From contig NZ_AP025480.1 in assembly GCF_024347435.1 (NCBI RefSeq), positions 124,001 through 188,000 on the forward strand: a stretch of DNA of 64,000 bases, in the 5' to 3' direction. Position 1 is the stretch's first letter, and every line of letters begins with the position of its first letter. The stretch comes from Vibrio cyclitrophicus (GTDB lineage: Bacteria > Pseudomonadota > Gammaproteobacteria > Enterobacterales > Vibrionaceae). Shown piece after piece: positions 51,351 to 61,150 of the stretch. The position numbers were made by a program, and so were the translations under genes. The notes beneath the pieces were generated by a model. It was not told where the DNA came from. It worked only from the letters and a program-made list of their open reading frames with translations, and did not search any database.

Positions 51351-51370
51351 ACTCCTTACAGGAGCTGAAC

Positions 51371-54300
51371 GTGAAAGACTTATTAAACTTTCTAAAAGCA
51401 CAGCATAAGACCGAAGAATTTGATGCAATCAAAATCGGTCTATCTTCACCAGACACGATTCGTTCGTGGTCTTTTGGTGAAGTTAAAAAGCCAGAAACAA
51501 TTAACTATCGTACGTTCAAACCTGAACGTGATGGTCTGTTCTGTGCACGTATTTTTGGTCCAGTTAAAGACTACGAATGTCTTTGTGGCAAATACAAGCG
51601 CCTGAAGCACCGTGGTGTTATCTGTGAGAAGTGTGGCGTTGAAGTTACACAAACTAAAGTTCGTCGTGACCGCATGGGCCACATCGAACTAGCTTCACCA
51701 GTTGCTCACATCTGGTTCCTAAAATCACTACCGTCTCGTATCGGTCTACTAATGGATATCCCTCTACGTGATATCGAACGTGTTCTTTACTTCGAAATGT
51801 ACGTAGTAACTGAACCGGGTATGACTGATCTAGAAAAATCTCAGATGCTTACTGAAGAAGAGTATCTAGATCGTCTAGAAGAGTGGGGTGACGAATTCAC
51901 TGCTAAGATGGGTGCTGAAGCGATCAAAGATCTGCTTTCAACAATGGACCTTCATCAAGAAGTGGAAGAAATGCGCGAAGAGTTAGAAACGACTAACTCT
52001 GAAACTAAGCGTAAGAAAGTTACTAAGCGTTTGAAGCTAGTTGAAGCGTTCATCTCATCAGGTAACAAGCCTGAGTGGATGATCCTAACTGTGCTTCCAG
52101 TGCTACCACCAGATCTACGTCCTCTAGTACCTCTAGATGGCGGTCGTTTTGCGACTTCAGATCTTAACGACCTTTACCGTCGTGTGATTAACCGTAACAA
52201 CCGTTTGAAGCGTCTTCTAGAGCTAGCGGCTCCAGACATCATCGTACGTAACGAAAAACGTATGCTGCAAGAGTCTGTTGATGCCCTTCTAGATAACGGT
52301 CGTCGCGGTCGTGCGATCACGGGTTCTAACAAGCGTCCTCTGAAATCTCTTGCTGATATGATCAAGGGTAAACAAGGTCGTTTCCGTCAGAACCTTCTTG
52401 GTAAACGTGTAGACTACTCTGGCCGTTCTGTAATCACAGTAGGTCCATACCTTCGTCTACATCAGTGTGGTCTTCCTAAGAAGATGGCACTTGAGCTATT
52501 TAAGCCGTTCATCTACAGCAAGCTAGAAACTCGTGGTATGGCTACGACAATTAAAGCTGCTAAGAAGATGGTAGAGCGCGAAGAAGCTATCGTTTGGGAT
52601 ATCCTAGACGAAGTAATCCGCGAACACCCAGTACTGCTTAACCGTGCACCTACACTTCACCGTCTAGGTATCCAAGCGTTTGAACCAGTACTAATCGAAG
52701 GTAAAGCGATTCAGCTTCACCCACTAGTGTGTGCGGCATACAACGCCGACTTCGATGGTGACCAAATGGCGGTACACGTGCCTCTAACTCTAGAAGCACA
52801 GCTTGAAGCTCGTACTCTGATGATGTCGACGAATAACATTCTGTCGCCAGCGTCAGGTGATCCTATCATCGTACCTTCTCAGGACGTTGTATTGGGTCTT
52901 TACTACATGACACGTGACAAGATCAACGTGAAAGGTGAAGGTATGTACCTTGCTGGCCCTGCTGAGGCTGAAAAGGCATACCGTACTAAGACTGCTGAGC
53001 TACACGCTCGTGTTAAAGTACGTATCACTGAGACTGTAGTAGATGAAGATGGTAACAGCACTACTGAAACGAAGATGGTTGATACAACTGTCGGCCGTGC
53101 AATGCTATGGCAAATCGTTCCAGCTGGCCTACCGTACAGCATCGTTAACCAGAAGCTAGGTAAGAAGCAAATTTCTAACCTACTAAACGAGTGTTACCGT
53201 AAGCTTGGTCTTAAAGATACAGTAGTATTCGCTGACCAAATCATGTACGCAGGTTTTGCATACGCTGCACTTTCAGGTGTTTCTGTTGGTATCGACGATA
53301 TGGTTGTACCTCAAGCGAAATACGATGAAATTGAATCTGCTGAAGAAGAAGTTCGTGAAATCCAAGAGCAATTCCAATCTGGTCTTGTTACTGCGGGTGA
53401 GCGTTACAACAAAGTTATCGATATCTGGGCATCTACGAATGACCGCGTTGCGAAAGCAATGATGGATAACCTATCTTCTGAAACAGTTATCAACCGTGAT
53501 GGCGAAGAAGAACAGCAAGAATCGTTTAACAGCATCTACATGATGGCCGACTCGGGCGCACGTGGTTCTGCAGCTCAGATTCGTCAGCTTGCAGGTATGC
53601 GTGGTCTGATGGCGCGTCCAGATGGTTCAATCATCGAAACGCCGATCACAGCGAACTTTAAAGAAGGTCTAAACGTCCTTCAGTACTTTATCTCAACGCA
53701 CGGTGCTCGTAAGGGTCTTGCGGATACAGCACTGAAAACAGCTAACTCGGGTTACCTAACTCGTCGTCTAGTAGACGTAGCACAAGACGTTGTAGTACAC
53801 GAACATGACTGTGGCACGCATGAAGGTATCGACATGATGCCTCACATCGAAGGTGGTGACGTTAAAGTTGCACTTTCTGAGCTTGCTCTTGGTCGTGTAG
53901 TTGCTGAAGATGTTCTTAAGCCTGGTACTGAAGATGTACTGATTCCACGTAATACTCTGATTGATGAGAAGTGGTGTCAAATCATGGAAGACAACTCTGT
54001 AGATAGCATGAAAGTGCGCTCAGTTGTTACCTGTGATGCAGACTTCGGTTGTTGTGCACAGTGTTACGGTCGTGACCTAGCACGTGGCCACCTAGTAAAC
54101 CAAGGTGAAGCAGTCGGTGTTATCGCTGCACAATCTATCGGTGAACCGGGTACACAGCTAACGATGCGTACGTTCCACATCGGTGGTGCGGCATCTACTG
54201 CTGCGGCAGAGAACAGCATCCAAGCTAAGACAACTGGTACTGTGAAACTTCACAATGCTAAGTTCGTAGTGAACAAAGATAAGAAACTGGTTATCACTTC

Positions 54301-55573
54301 TCGTGCATCTGAGATGACGATTATTGATGAATTCGGCCGTACTAAAGAGAAGCACAAACTTCCTTACGGTTCGATGCTAACCAAAGGCGACAACGCAGCA
54401 GTTACTGCTGGTGAAGTTGTAGCTAACTGGGAAGCGCATACTATGCCAATCATCACTGAAGTGGCAGGTCGTATCCAATTCGTAGATATGATCGATGGTA
54501 TTACAGTTTCTCGTCAAACTGACGATCTAACGGGTCTTTCTTCAAGTGAAGTAACAGACGCAGCAGCTCGCCCAGCAGCGGGTAAAGATATGCGTCCAGC
54601 TATCAAACTTGTTGATGAGCAAGGTAACGACGTAATGATCCCTGGTACAGATATGCCAGCTCACTACTTCCTACCTGGCAAAGCGATTGTAAACATCGAA
54701 GATGGCGCTGAAGTTGGCATTGGTGACACACTATCTCGTATCCCTCAAAAATCGAGCGGAAACAAAGATATCACTGGTGGTCTACCACGCGTAGCTGACC
54801 TATTCGAAGCTCGTAAGCCTAAAGAGCCTGCGATTCTTGCTGAGCACACAGGTACTGTGTCTTTCGGTAAAGAAACGAAAGGTAAGCGTCGTCTAGTGAT
54901 CACTCGTGAAGGCGGTGACGCTTACGAAGAGATGATTCCTAAGCATCGTCAATTGAACGTGTTTGAAGGTGAGAAGATTGAACGTGGTGATGTAATCGCC
55001 GACGGTCCTGAAACTCCACACGATATCCTGCGTCTACGTGGTATCCACGCTGTGACTCAGTACATCGCGAACGAAGTTCAAGAAGTTTACCGTTTACAAG
55101 GCGTTAAGATTAACGATAAGCACATTGAGACTATCGTTCGTCAAATGCTACGTAAGTGTACAATCACCCATTCTGGTGACTCTCAGTTCCTACCTGGCGA
55201 ACAAGTTGAGTACCACAATGTTAAGATTGCTAACCGTAAACTAGAAGCTGAAGGTAAAGAACTAGTACGTTTCGAACGTGATCTACTAGGTATTACTAAA
55301 GCATCTCTTGCAACTGAGTCATTCATCTCAGCTGCATCGTTCCAAGAAACGACTCGCGTACTAACAGAAGCTGCGGTTTCTGGTAAGCGTGATGACCTTC
55401 GCGGCCTGAAAGAGAACGTAATTGTTGGTCGTCTGATCCCAGCTGGTACTGGTTTCGCATACCACCAAGAGCGTCAAAAGCAACGTGAAGAAGAGCAAGA
55501 AGGTCCTTCAGCTGAACAAGCTACTGACAATCTAGCAGCACTTCTAAATGCTGGTTTCTCTTCAGAAGAGTAA
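51371..55573 (+). CDS. rpoC: DNA-directed RNA polymerase subunit beta'
   Basis: The beta' subunit carries the catalytic Mg2+ loop and the clamp. I choose the GTG at 51371 ([24 protein letters not shown] 7 bases upstream), giving 1400 residues; a frame open further upstream does not match the family. The zinc-binding [19 protein letters not shown] lies near residue 70-88 and the catalytic [12 protein letters not shown] near 457-468. The bridge helix and trigger loop region [24 protein letters not shown] and the second zinc site [13 protein letters not shown] are intact. The C-terminal tail is acidic. Confidence 0.99.
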   Translation: MKDLLNFLKAQHKTEEFDAIKIGLSSPDTIRSWSFGEVKKPETINYRTFKPERDGLFCARIFGPVKDYECLCGKYKRLKHRGVICEKCGVEVTQTKVRRDRMGHIELASPVAHIWFLKSLPSRIGLLMDIPLRDIERVLYFEMYVVTEPGMTDLEKSQMLTEEEYLDRLEEWGDEFTAKMGAEAIKDLLSTMDLHQEVEEMREELETTNSETKRKKVTKRLKLVEAFISSGNKPEWMILTVLPVLPPDLRPLVPLDGGRFATSDLNDLYRRVINRNNRLKRLLELAAPDIIVRNEKRMLQESVDALLDNGRRGRAITGSNKRPLKSLADMIKGKQGRFRQNLLGKRVDYSGRSVITVGPYLRLHQCGLPKKMALELFKPFIYSKLETRGMATTIKAAKKMVEREEAIVWDILDEVIREHPVLLNRAPTLHRLGIQAFEPVLIEGKAIQLHPLVCAAYNADFDGDQMAVHVPLTLEAQLEARTLMMSTNNILSPASGDPIIVPSQDVVLGLYYMTRDKINVKGEGMYLAGPAEAEKAYRTKTAELHARVKVRITETVVDEDGNSTTETKMVDTTVGRAMLWQIVPAGLPYSIVNQKLGKKQISNLLNECYRKLGLKDTVVFADQIMYAGFAYAALSGVSVGIDDMVVPQAKYDEIESAEEEVREIQEQFQSGLVTAGERYNKVIDIWASTNDRVAKAMMDNLSSETVINRDGEEEQQESFNSIYMMADSGARGSAAQIRQLAGMRGLMARPDGSIIETPITANFKEGLNVLQYFISTHGARKGLADTALKTANSGYLTRRLVDVAQDVVVHEHDCGTHEGIDMMPHIEGGDVKVALSELALGRVVAEDVLKPGTEDVLIPRNTLIDEKWCQIMEDNSVDSMKVRSVVTCDADFGCCAQCYGRDLARGHLVNQGEAVGVIAAQSIGEPGTQLTMRTFHIGGAASTAAAENSIQAKTTGTVKLHNAKFVVNKDKKLVITSRASEMTIIDEFGRTKEKHKLPYGSMLTKGDNAAVTAGEVVANWEAHTMPIITEVAGRIQFVDMIDGITVSRQTDDLTGLSSSEVTDAAARPAAGKDMRPAIKLVDEQGNDVMIPGTDMPAHYFLPGKAIVNIEDGAEVGIGDTLSRIPQKSSGNKDITGGLPRVADLFEARKPKEPAILAEHTGTVSFGKETKGKRRLVITREGGDAYEEMIPKHRQLNVFEGEKIERGDVIADGPETPHDILRLRGIHAVTQYIANEVQEVYRLQGVKINDKHIETIVRQMLRKCTITHSGDSQFLPGEQVEYHNVKIANRKLEAEGKELVRFERDLLGITKASLATESFISAASFQETTRVLTEAAVSGKRDDLRGLKENVIVGRLIPAGTGFAYHQERQKQREEEQEGPSAEQATDNLAALLNAGFSSEE

Positions 55574-55596
55574 GCTCTACGAGTAGTCTCTAAGAG

Positions 55597-55628
55597 ATAA
55601 AAAAAGGCACCTTCGGGTGCCTTTTTTG
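55597..55628 (+). terminator. Terminator of rpoBC
   Basis: A GGCACC-TTCG-GGTGCC stem is flanked by A and T runs, 24 bases after the rpoC stop. Confidence 0.92.
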
Positions 55629-55915
55629 TATCTGAAATATAAGTGAATCATGGCGACTGCGAGCAGTCTTAACTCTTTAATACCAATCACAGTAAGTAAA
55701 TGATCAGAAATAGCGCAGGAAAAAGATTTGAGAACAAGGCGAATTTTTTTGATAAGTAGTTATTTTACAATCAAAAACTCTAACTCAGTTATCGAGCGTT
55801 GGCTGGTGGATGCTGATTTTGGAATGTAGTTTTGTCCAGTATCGAACATTAAGGTACTGGGGGATCTTAAAATCTTCCACTGAACGTGTAGGGTGGGTTA
55901 TATAATCTATAGACA
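55629..55915. other. Gene-free stretch; possible interspersed Vibrio intergenic repeat
   Basis: I find no gene here. The block from TAATACCAATCACAGTAAG (55679) through GCGCAGGAAAAAG, CTCAGTTATCGAGCG and GGCTGGTGGATGC resembles intergenic repeats I recall from Vibrio genomes. Only one copy is in the window, so its repetitive nature cannot be shown from this sequence. Confidence 0.3.
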
Positions 55916-55946
55916 AAACGAAAAGCTTGCACAGAGGCAAGCTTAG
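55916..55946 (-). terminator. Terminator of rsd
   Basis: On the minus strand an AAGCTTGC/GCAAGCTT stem is followed by TTCGTTTT, 16 bases after the rsd stop. Confidence 0.75.
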
Positions 55947-55961
55947 AAGATGTTAAGCCAA

Positions 55962-56453
55962 TTATGCCCCTGGTGGAACGGCTAAGCTATCGGCAATTTG
56001 TTGTATCAGTTGATCTTCCACTTCAAACCTTGCCTCAATAATCTCACCAATTAGAGACAAATCACTATCAAAACTTTCTAGCGCATCACTCGCTTCAATT
56101 GCAGCGTACTTATCGGTAAAGTTAAGTAGTGGCTCAGTGGTAAGAACGATATGACCATAAGACTGGTTAATTTCGTCTGTTGCTTTGAAGCCAGTAGACT
56201 GCCATTTATCCATCACCATGTCATATATTTTGAAATGACCTTCAGAGATGTAATCAACAAGATGTTGGCTGAATTTTTGGAGCGCTTCTGGAGATGGTAG
56301 TTCAGTGATAGCAGGTGTTTTTGACGATGAAGGCTTTAGAGCGGCAAGCTTACAATACTCAACGATTAGAGACTGTCGAGTTTCGAGCCAATGATCGATG
56401 ACCTCATTAGAGCCACCCCATTGTTCTTGTACTTGTTTGAATTTATTTAGCAT
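55962..56453 (-). CDS. rsd: Regulator of sigma D, Rsd
   Basis: Rsd binds the housekeeping sigma-70 and lowers its activity in stationary phase, favouring alternative sigma factors. From the ATG at 56453 it has 163 residues (E. coli 158); GAGGA is 7 bases upstream, better spaced for this ATG than for 56459. The family pattern is clear: GSNEVIDHWLETRQSLIVEY, FSQHLVDYISEGHFKIYDMV and a C-terminal SLIGEIIEARFEVEDQLI helix. It is divergent from nudC, as I recall for other Vibrio. A perfect palindrome lies in its leader. Confidence 0.92.
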   Translation of the reverse strand: MLNKFKQVQEQWGGSNEVIDHWLETRQSLIVEYCKLAALKPSSSKTPAITELPSPEALQKFSQHLVDYISEGHFKIYDMVMDKWQSTGFKATDEINQSYGHIVLTTEPLLNFTDKYAAIEASDALESFDSDLSLIGEIIEARFEVEDQLIQQIADSLAVPPGA

Positions 56454-56471
56454 GACCATGTCCTCATGATC

Positions 56472-56491
56472 TGATCACAACCTTGTGATCA
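56472..56491. promoter_or_regulatory. Perfect palindrome upstream of rsd
   Basis: TGATCACAA and TTGTGATCA flank CC, 19-38 bases before the rsd ATG. It could be an operator or an mRNA hairpin just above the rsd ribosome-binding site. Its half-sites face the opposite way to a CRP site. Confidence 0.45.
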
Positions 56492-56624
56492 AGTAATTGC
56501 CTAAGCAGGGTCCATTTTATTGGTAGCTACTAAAAGTAATAGTTTGAATTATTCTCTGCTACAACTCTAGTATGAAATTAGATTGCCAGTAAAATGAACG
56601 AACTGCAAGCAATGAGGTATAGGG

Positions 56625-57434
56625 ATGTTAAAAAAAAGTGATAACAAAATGACAGAGCAAGCTTATTGGTGCGTCGTTTCAGGTAGTGATATTTGGGTTA
56701 ATAATGATCAGTTTCCTTATGGGTCTGCTGATGAGTTAGGGCTGAGTGTTGAACACGCGATCTGTATCGGTCAGCATCAAGGTCGTAAAGTGTATTGGCT
56801 CAACGACTGTGATGTTGAGAGTGAACTAACCATGGTTAACCTGAGGGAGTTACTTCATTGGCCTGAATCTAGTTTCCTTACCGCAAGTAAAGCTATCCAA
56901 TATGGGCACATGACACAAAGTATGCGTTTCTGCCCGCAATGTGGTGGTCGTAATCACCTCAACCATAATCAGGTGGCGATGCAATGCGGAGACTGTCGAA
57001 CACTTCATTATCCTCGTATCTTCCCGTGCATCATTGTTGCTGTACGTAACGACAACAAGATATTGCTTGCACAGCACCCTAGGCATAAAACTGGTATGTA
57101 TACCGTGATAGCGGGCTTCCTAGAAGTTGGAGAAACCCTAGAGCAGTGTGTTGCAAGAGAGGTTAAAGAAGAAACGGGCGTTGATGTGGATGATATTCGT
57201 TACTTTGGCAGTCAACCATGGGCTTTTCCATCGAGTATGATGATGGCCTTTCTCGCTGACTACGCTGGCGGTACGCTCAAGCCAGATTACAGTGAACTGT
57301 CGGATGCCCAATGGTTTGATGTAACAAGCCTGCCTGATATAGCTCCAGTAGGAACGATTGCGAGACAATTGATTGAGAAAACTGTGGGTGACGTGATGAA
57401 AAATGGTGTGGCAGAGCAGACGATAGAGTACTAA
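56625..57434 (+). CDS. nudC: NAD-capped RNA hydrolase / NADH pyrophosphatase NudC
   Basis: NudC removes the NAD cap from RNA 5' ends and hydrolyses free NADH and NAD+. The 269 residues hold a zinc ribbon, FCPQCGG...[13 protein letters not shown], near residues 104-130. The Nudix box [23 protein letters not shown] follows, then the NudC-specific [11 protein letters not shown]. The ATG at 56625 has GAGG nine bases upstream; an ATG at 56649 (MTEQAYW) is possible. The opposite-facing rsd shares the promoter region. Confidence 0.95.
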   Translation: MLKKSDNKMTEQAYWCVVSGSDIWVNNDQFPYGSADELGLSVEHAICIGQHQGRKVYWLNDCDVESELTMVNLRELLHWPESSFLTASKAIQYGHMTQSMRFCPQCGGRNHLNHNQVAMQCGDCRTLHYPRIFPCIIVAVRNDNKILLAQHPRHKTGMYTVIAGFLEVGETLEQCVAREVKEETGVDVDDIRYFGSQPWAFPSSMMMAFLADYAGGTLKPDYSELSDAQWFDVTSLPDIAPVGTIARQLIEKTVGDVMKNGVAEQTIEY

Positions 57435-57475
57435 TTTACCTATGATAGTATTTGGTCTATAGGTGGTCAAAAGCT

Positions 57476-57676
57476 AAAAAAAACCCTCCACAAGTGGAGG
57501 GGGTAAGTAAGATGTCGTTATGAGATGCTGAGTAGTGACTACTCAGATGTTATAATTGTAATTTTCGCTAGCGAACAAATTTTTAACATGCTCCTGCAAT
57601 TGGGTGCAAATTAAGCATTGATTTAAAAGTTAATAACTTGATCTAGGTTGCAAAGCACACAGCTTTTACCCTTCAA
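57476..57676 (-). ncRNA. Candidate minus-strand small RNA between nudC and hemE
   Basis: On the minus strand a CCCTCCAC/GTGGAGGG hairpin is followed by eight Ts (57483-57476), a strong intrinsic terminator with no minus-strand gene in front of it. Just upstream is a second perfect hairpin, CTGAGTAG/CTACTCAG (57546-57528). A possible promoter, TTGTCT - 15 bases - TATTCT (57711-57683), would start a transcript of about 200 bases. The 5' end is a guess; no known sRNA family is recognised. Confidence 0.35.
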
Positions 57677-57733
57677 TCAGTGTTAGAATACTTGCCATCA
57701 AAACTAGACAAGATTGAATTGGAATTTAACGGA

Positions 57734-58801
57734 ATGACCGAATTAAAAAACGATCGCTATTTACGCGCACTTTTAAAACAGCCTGTTGATTACACACCAG
57801 TATGGATGATGCGCCAAGCTGGCCGCTATCTTCCAGAGTACAAAGCAACGCGTGCTGAAGCGGGCGATTTCATGTCTTTGTGCAAAAACGCTGAACTAGC
57901 ATCAGAAGTAACACTTCAACCTTTACGTCGTTTCCCGCTTGATGCGGCAATCTTGTTCTCTGACATCCTAACTATCCCTGACGCAATGGGCTTAGGCTTG
58001 TACTTTGAAACTGGTGAAGGTCCTAAATTTGAACGCCCTATCACATGTAAAGCTGACGTAGAGAAGATTGGCCTACCGGATCCCGAAGGCGAGCTTCAAT
58101 ACGTAATGAATGCTGTTCGTCAGATCCGTAAAGATCTGAAAGGCGAAGTGCCATTGATTGGTTTCTCTGGTAGCCCATGGACTCTAGCGACCTACATGGT
58201 TGAAGGTGGAAGTTCTAAGGCATTCACTAAGATCAAGAAGATGATGTACGCAGAACCACAAACGCTGCACTTGCTTCTAGACAAGCTGGCTGACAGTGTT
58301 ATCGAATACCTGAACGCGCAAATTAAAGCGGGTGCTCAATCGGTAATGGTATTTGATACATGGGGTGGTGTGCTGACTCCTCGTGACTACAACCTATTCT
58401 CACTGCAATACATGCACAAGATCGTTGATGGCCTAATCCGTGAAAACGAAGGTCGTCGAGTACCGGTTACTCTGTTCACTAAGAACGGGGGCATGTGGCT
58501 TGAGTCTATCGCAGCAACAGGTTGTGATGCGGTAGGTCTAGATTGGACAATCAACATCGCAGATGCAAAAGCTCGCATCGGCGACAAAGTGGCACTGCAA
58601 GGTAACATGGACCCTTCTATGCTTTACGCTCAACCAGAACGTATTCGTGAAGAAGTGGGCAGTATTCTGGAAGGCTTTGGCGACGCAGGTACAGGCCATG
58701 TATTTAACCTAGGTCACGGTATCCATTTAGATGTGCCGCCAGAAAACGCTGGTGTATTCGTTGACGCTGTTCACGAACTGTCTAAGCCTTACCACAAGTA
58801 A
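57734..58801 (+). CDS. hemE: Uroporphyrinogen decarboxylase HemE
   Basis: HemE converts uroporphyrinogen III to coproporphyrinogen III in haem synthesis. From the ATG at 57734 it has 355 residues (E. coli 354). The substrate-binding [14 protein letters not shown] near residues 23-36, [14 protein letters not shown] with the catalytic Asp, [26 protein letters not shown] and [14 protein letters not shown] are present. The frame is open upstream to a TTG at 57680, but homology favours [13 protein letters not shown]. The gene is preceded by a 300-base gap that holds a candidate antisense-strand sRNA. Confidence 0.97.
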   Translation: MTELKNDRYLRALLKQPVDYTPVWMMRQAGRYLPEYKATRAEAGDFMSLCKNAELASEVTLQPLRRFPLDAAILFSDILTIPDAMGLGLYFETGEGPKFERPITCKADVEKIGLPDPEGELQYVMNAVRQIRKDLKGEVPLIGFSGSPWTLATYMVEGGSSKAFTKIKKMMYAEPQTLHLLLDKLADSVIEYLNAQIKAGAQSVMVFDTWGGVLTPRDYNLFSLQYMHKIVDGLIRENEGRRVPVTLFTKNGGMWLESIAATGCDAVGLDWTINIADAKARIGDKVALQGNMDPSMLYAQPERIREEVGSILEGFGDAGTGHVFNLGHGIHLDVPPENAGVFVDAVHELSKPYHK

Positions 58802-58892
58802 TCCTGTGTAAGACGATTGAAAGCGCTGCTGGGCAACCTACAGCGCATTTTTATTGCCTGAAGATTTGTTGAAATTCGTTGTGTGCAGTTAA

Positions 58893-59486
58893 TTAGGCGT
58901 TTGGAACATGGTAGGCCAAATGCTCTGAAATGTGTTTCCTGATATAAGGAATGACTTCACTTTCGAACCAAGGGTTCTTCTTGAGCCAGATATTATTGCG
59001 TGGTGAAGGGTGGGGAAGTGGTAAAAACTCTGGTGCCCAAGCCTGCCAGTTCTTGACTGTCTCTGTCAGTGTTTTAGTTGTCTTTTCCTTTAAATAATAG
59101 TTTTGCGCATACTGACCAATCAGCAGTGTCATTTGAATGTTGGGTAGGGATTGCAGCACTTTCTGATGCCACAACTCAGCACATTCTGGTCTTGGAGGGA
59201 GGTCGCCACTTTTTCCTTTCCCCGGGTAACAAAACCCCATAGGCACAATCGCCACTTTTTGCTCGTCATAAAAGGTATCGCTGTCTATCCCTAACCATTC
59301 TCTCAATCGTTCACCACTGGCATCGTTCCAAGGGATGGATGACTCATGCACCTTGATGCCCGGCGCTTGACCTATGATCAGCAAGCGCGCGTTTGGGTGT
59401 GCTTGAATCACAGGATTAGCCCCATGTGATAGATGAGGCTCACAAGCGGTGCATTGTCGTATCTCGGTGAGCAGTGATGAGAACAT
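58893..59486 (-). CDS. Uracil-DNA-glycosylase superfamily protein
   Basis: The 197-residue protein has the UDG-fold motifs: GQAPGIKVHESSIPWNDASGERLREWLG (substrate pocket, near residues 39-66), an IVPMGFCYPGKG strand, and the C-terminal PHPSPRNN with the catalytic-loop His near residue 160. It has only one CxxC pair at the N-terminus (QCTACEPH), so it is unlikely to hold the Fe-S cluster of family 4 enzymes. Actual glycosylase activity is not proven by these motifs. Its start ATG shares one base with the stop of the upstream dehydrogenase gene, so the two are an operon. Confidence 0.8.
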   Translation of the reverse strand: MFSSLLTEIRQCTACEPHLSHGANPVIQAHPNARLLIIGQAPGIKVHESSIPWNDASGERLREWLGIDSDTFYDEQKVAIVPMGFCYPGKGKSGDLPPRPECAELWHQKVLQSLPNIQMTLLIGQYAQNYYLKEKTTKTLTETVKNWQAWAPEFLPLPHPSPRNNIWLKKNPWFESEVIPYIRKHISEHLAYHVPNA

Positions 59487-60412
59487 CAGTAACCTTTGTC
59501 GAAGTCGATAGTGTGGTTCAGTTTAAAGCCATCTCGCCACTGTTGGTAATTCTCGGCGAAGATTTCTACTACTTGCCTTGGCTCGCTCAGTGCTGCAATG
59601 TGTGGAGTGATGGTCACTTGCGGCAGTTTCCAGAAAGGGTGATCTTTGGGTAGAGGCTCATTTTCAAACACATCTAGAAATGCGTGCTCCACCCACTTAT
59701 TTTTAATCGCTAACAGTAAGGCTTTGTTATCTAGGCTTTCCCCCCTGCCAACATTAAACAGCAGTACATTAGAGCAATAGCCTAGGGTAGTTTCATCCAA
59801 CAGTTGATAGGTTTCAGCAGTTGATGGCAAGGTGTTGACCACAATATCCGCTTGTTTAAGGGCGGCTTCTATCTCATTGATGTGGAAAGTTTGTTTAAAG
59901 GTCTCTTGCTTTGATGGGATACCCGTACGGTTGACTCCAATGGTATAAATACCAAACGCAGCGGCAGTTTTCGCTAAATGACTTCCAATTGAACCTGTCC
60001 CTAAAATCACCATAGTTTTGCCAGCTAGGCTAGTATAAAGCTGTGGATGCCAATTCTTCTCGGCCTGTTGCTGGTGGTAATGAGGGAAGTGTCTGAAGTG
60101 ACTGATCGTGTAACCCAACACGTATTCAGCGATCGCCGGGCCGAAAATACCTTTCACATTGGTGAGTGTATAGTCTTGGCGAAGATCTGGTTGGGTGAGC
60201 TTGTTAATTCCAGCATAGGTGCTTTGAACCCAGTCGAGTTGTTTAAACTCATCAAGGCGTTCAGCTATGAGTGGAGGCGATGCCAAGACAACCTCGGCTA
60301 ACTCGGGGTTTTGAGTGATTTCTAGGTCGGGTAAATCCTGGTTTAGAATTAGTTGCGTATAGGTATCGTCATGCTCAGTAAGAATATAGAGCTTATTCGT
60401 AAAATTGTTCAT
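59486..60412 (-). CDS. D-2-hydroxyacid dehydrogenase (NAD(P)-dependent)
   Basis: The 308-residue cytoplasmic enzyme reduces 2-keto acids to D-2-hydroxy acids. The Rossmann motif LGTGSIGSHLAKTAAAFG lies near residues 137-154. The catalytic set follows: Arg in NVGRGESLD, Glu in ENEPLP and His in TPHIAALSEP. The short catalytic domain, lacking the longer loops of SerA or LdhA, resembles GhrA-like glyoxylate/hydroxypyruvate reductases, but the substrate cannot be fixed from sequence. It is divergent from yjaG and overlaps the downstream UDG-like gene by one base. Confidence 0.85.
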   Translation of the reverse strand: MNNFTNKLYILTEHDDTYTQLILNQDLPDLEITQNPELAEVVLASPPLIAERLDEFKQLDWVQSTYAGINKLTQPDLRQDYTLTNVKGIFGPAIAEYVLGYTISHFRHFPHYHQQQAEKNWHPQLYTSLAGKTMVILGTGSIGSHLAKTAAAFGIYTIGVNRTGIPSKQETFKQTFHINEIEAALKQADIVVNTLPSTAETYQLLDETTLGYCSNVLLFNVGRGESLDNKALLLAIKNKWVEHAFLDVFENEPLPKDHPFWKLPQVTITPHIAALSEPRQVVEIFAENYQQWRDGFKLNHTIDFDKGY

Positions 60413-60483
60413 CGGCTTACCTTTTCCCCCTAGGGTTTATCAAGTACACTTTCGCTGTCTTTTTCTGCAATTATTGAGTGACT

Positions 60484-61071
60484 ATGCTTCAGAATCCACT
60501 GCAGGTTCGTCTTGAAAAGTTAGAACCTTGGCAACAAATTACTTTTATGGCGTGTCTATGTGAGCGTATGTATCCTAACTATGCCATGTTTTGTGAGAAT
60601 ACAGAATTTGCGGAAGCTCGAATCTATCGTGACGTGTTGGATAGCATCTGGGAAATCTTAACGGTTAAAACTGCAAAGGTGAATTTTGAGCGTCAACTTG
60701 AGAAAGTTGAAGAGCTATTCCCTAGCGGTGATGATTTTGATTTTTATGGTGTTTACCCAGCCATGGATGCATGCCAAGGCTTAGCAACATTAATTCATGG
60801 TCTACTTGATCGTGAGCATATGTTGGAAGCTGTAATTAAAGTGAGTCAACAATCGGTGAAGACGGTTGCTGAGCTTGAGTTTGCTCAAGGCGCTGACGAA
60901 GTGACGAACGAAAACCAGAAAGAAAATGAAGCGGTGTGTGAAGAGTGGGATGTTCAGTGGGCGATCTTCCGACCATTACGTGAAACGGCAGAGCGCGACC
61001 TAGAATTGATTAAAGACTTACGCCACGAACTGCGTGAAGACCCTGTGAGTAACATTGGTGTTGCGTTGTAA
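60484..61071 (+). CDS. yjaG: YjaG-family protein (DUF416)
   Basis: The 195-residue protein starts MLQNPLQVRLEKLEPWQQITFMACLCERMYPNYAMFCE, nearly the same as E. coli YjaG, and keeps DDFDFYGVYPAMDACQGL and EEWDVQWAIFRPLRE. It is all-helical and soluble by appearance, with no motif that reveals a reaction; function is unknown. I take the ATG at 60484 over a GTG at 60478. In E. coli yjaG lies directly before hupA; here a CNNM-type gene is placed between them on the other strand. Confidence 0.9.
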   Translation: MLQNPLQVRLEKLEPWQQITFMACLCERMYPNYAMFCENTEFAEARIYRDVLDSIWEILTVKTAKVNFERQLEKVEELFPSGDDFDFYGVYPAMDACQGLATLIHGLLDREHMLEAVIKVSQQSVKTVAELEFAQGADEVTNENQKENEAVCEEWDVQWAIFRPLRETAERDLELIKDLRHELREDPVSNIGVAL

Positions 61072-61096
61072 TTCGCTTTTGCGTCAAAGTATGAAT

Positions 61097-61129
61097 AAAA
61101 CAAAGGCTCCCTAGGGAGCCTTTGTTTTA
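61097..61129. terminator. Bidirectional terminator between yjaG and the CNNM gene
   Basis: A perfect palindrome, AAAACAAAGGCTCCCT paired with AGGGAGCCTTTGTTTT, serves both converging genes. Confidence 0.88.
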
Positions 61130-61150
61130 TCTGATGGTATGAAGCGTGGA

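Noticed and set aside
51338..51370. Upstream TTG-type start for rpoC
   Set aside because: The family N-terminus begins at the GTG at 51371, which has an AGGAG seven bases upstream.
56472..56491. CRP site upstream of rsd
   Set aside because: The TGTGA half-sites point outward (TCACA...TGTGA), opposite to the CRP consensus TGTGA-N6-TCACA.
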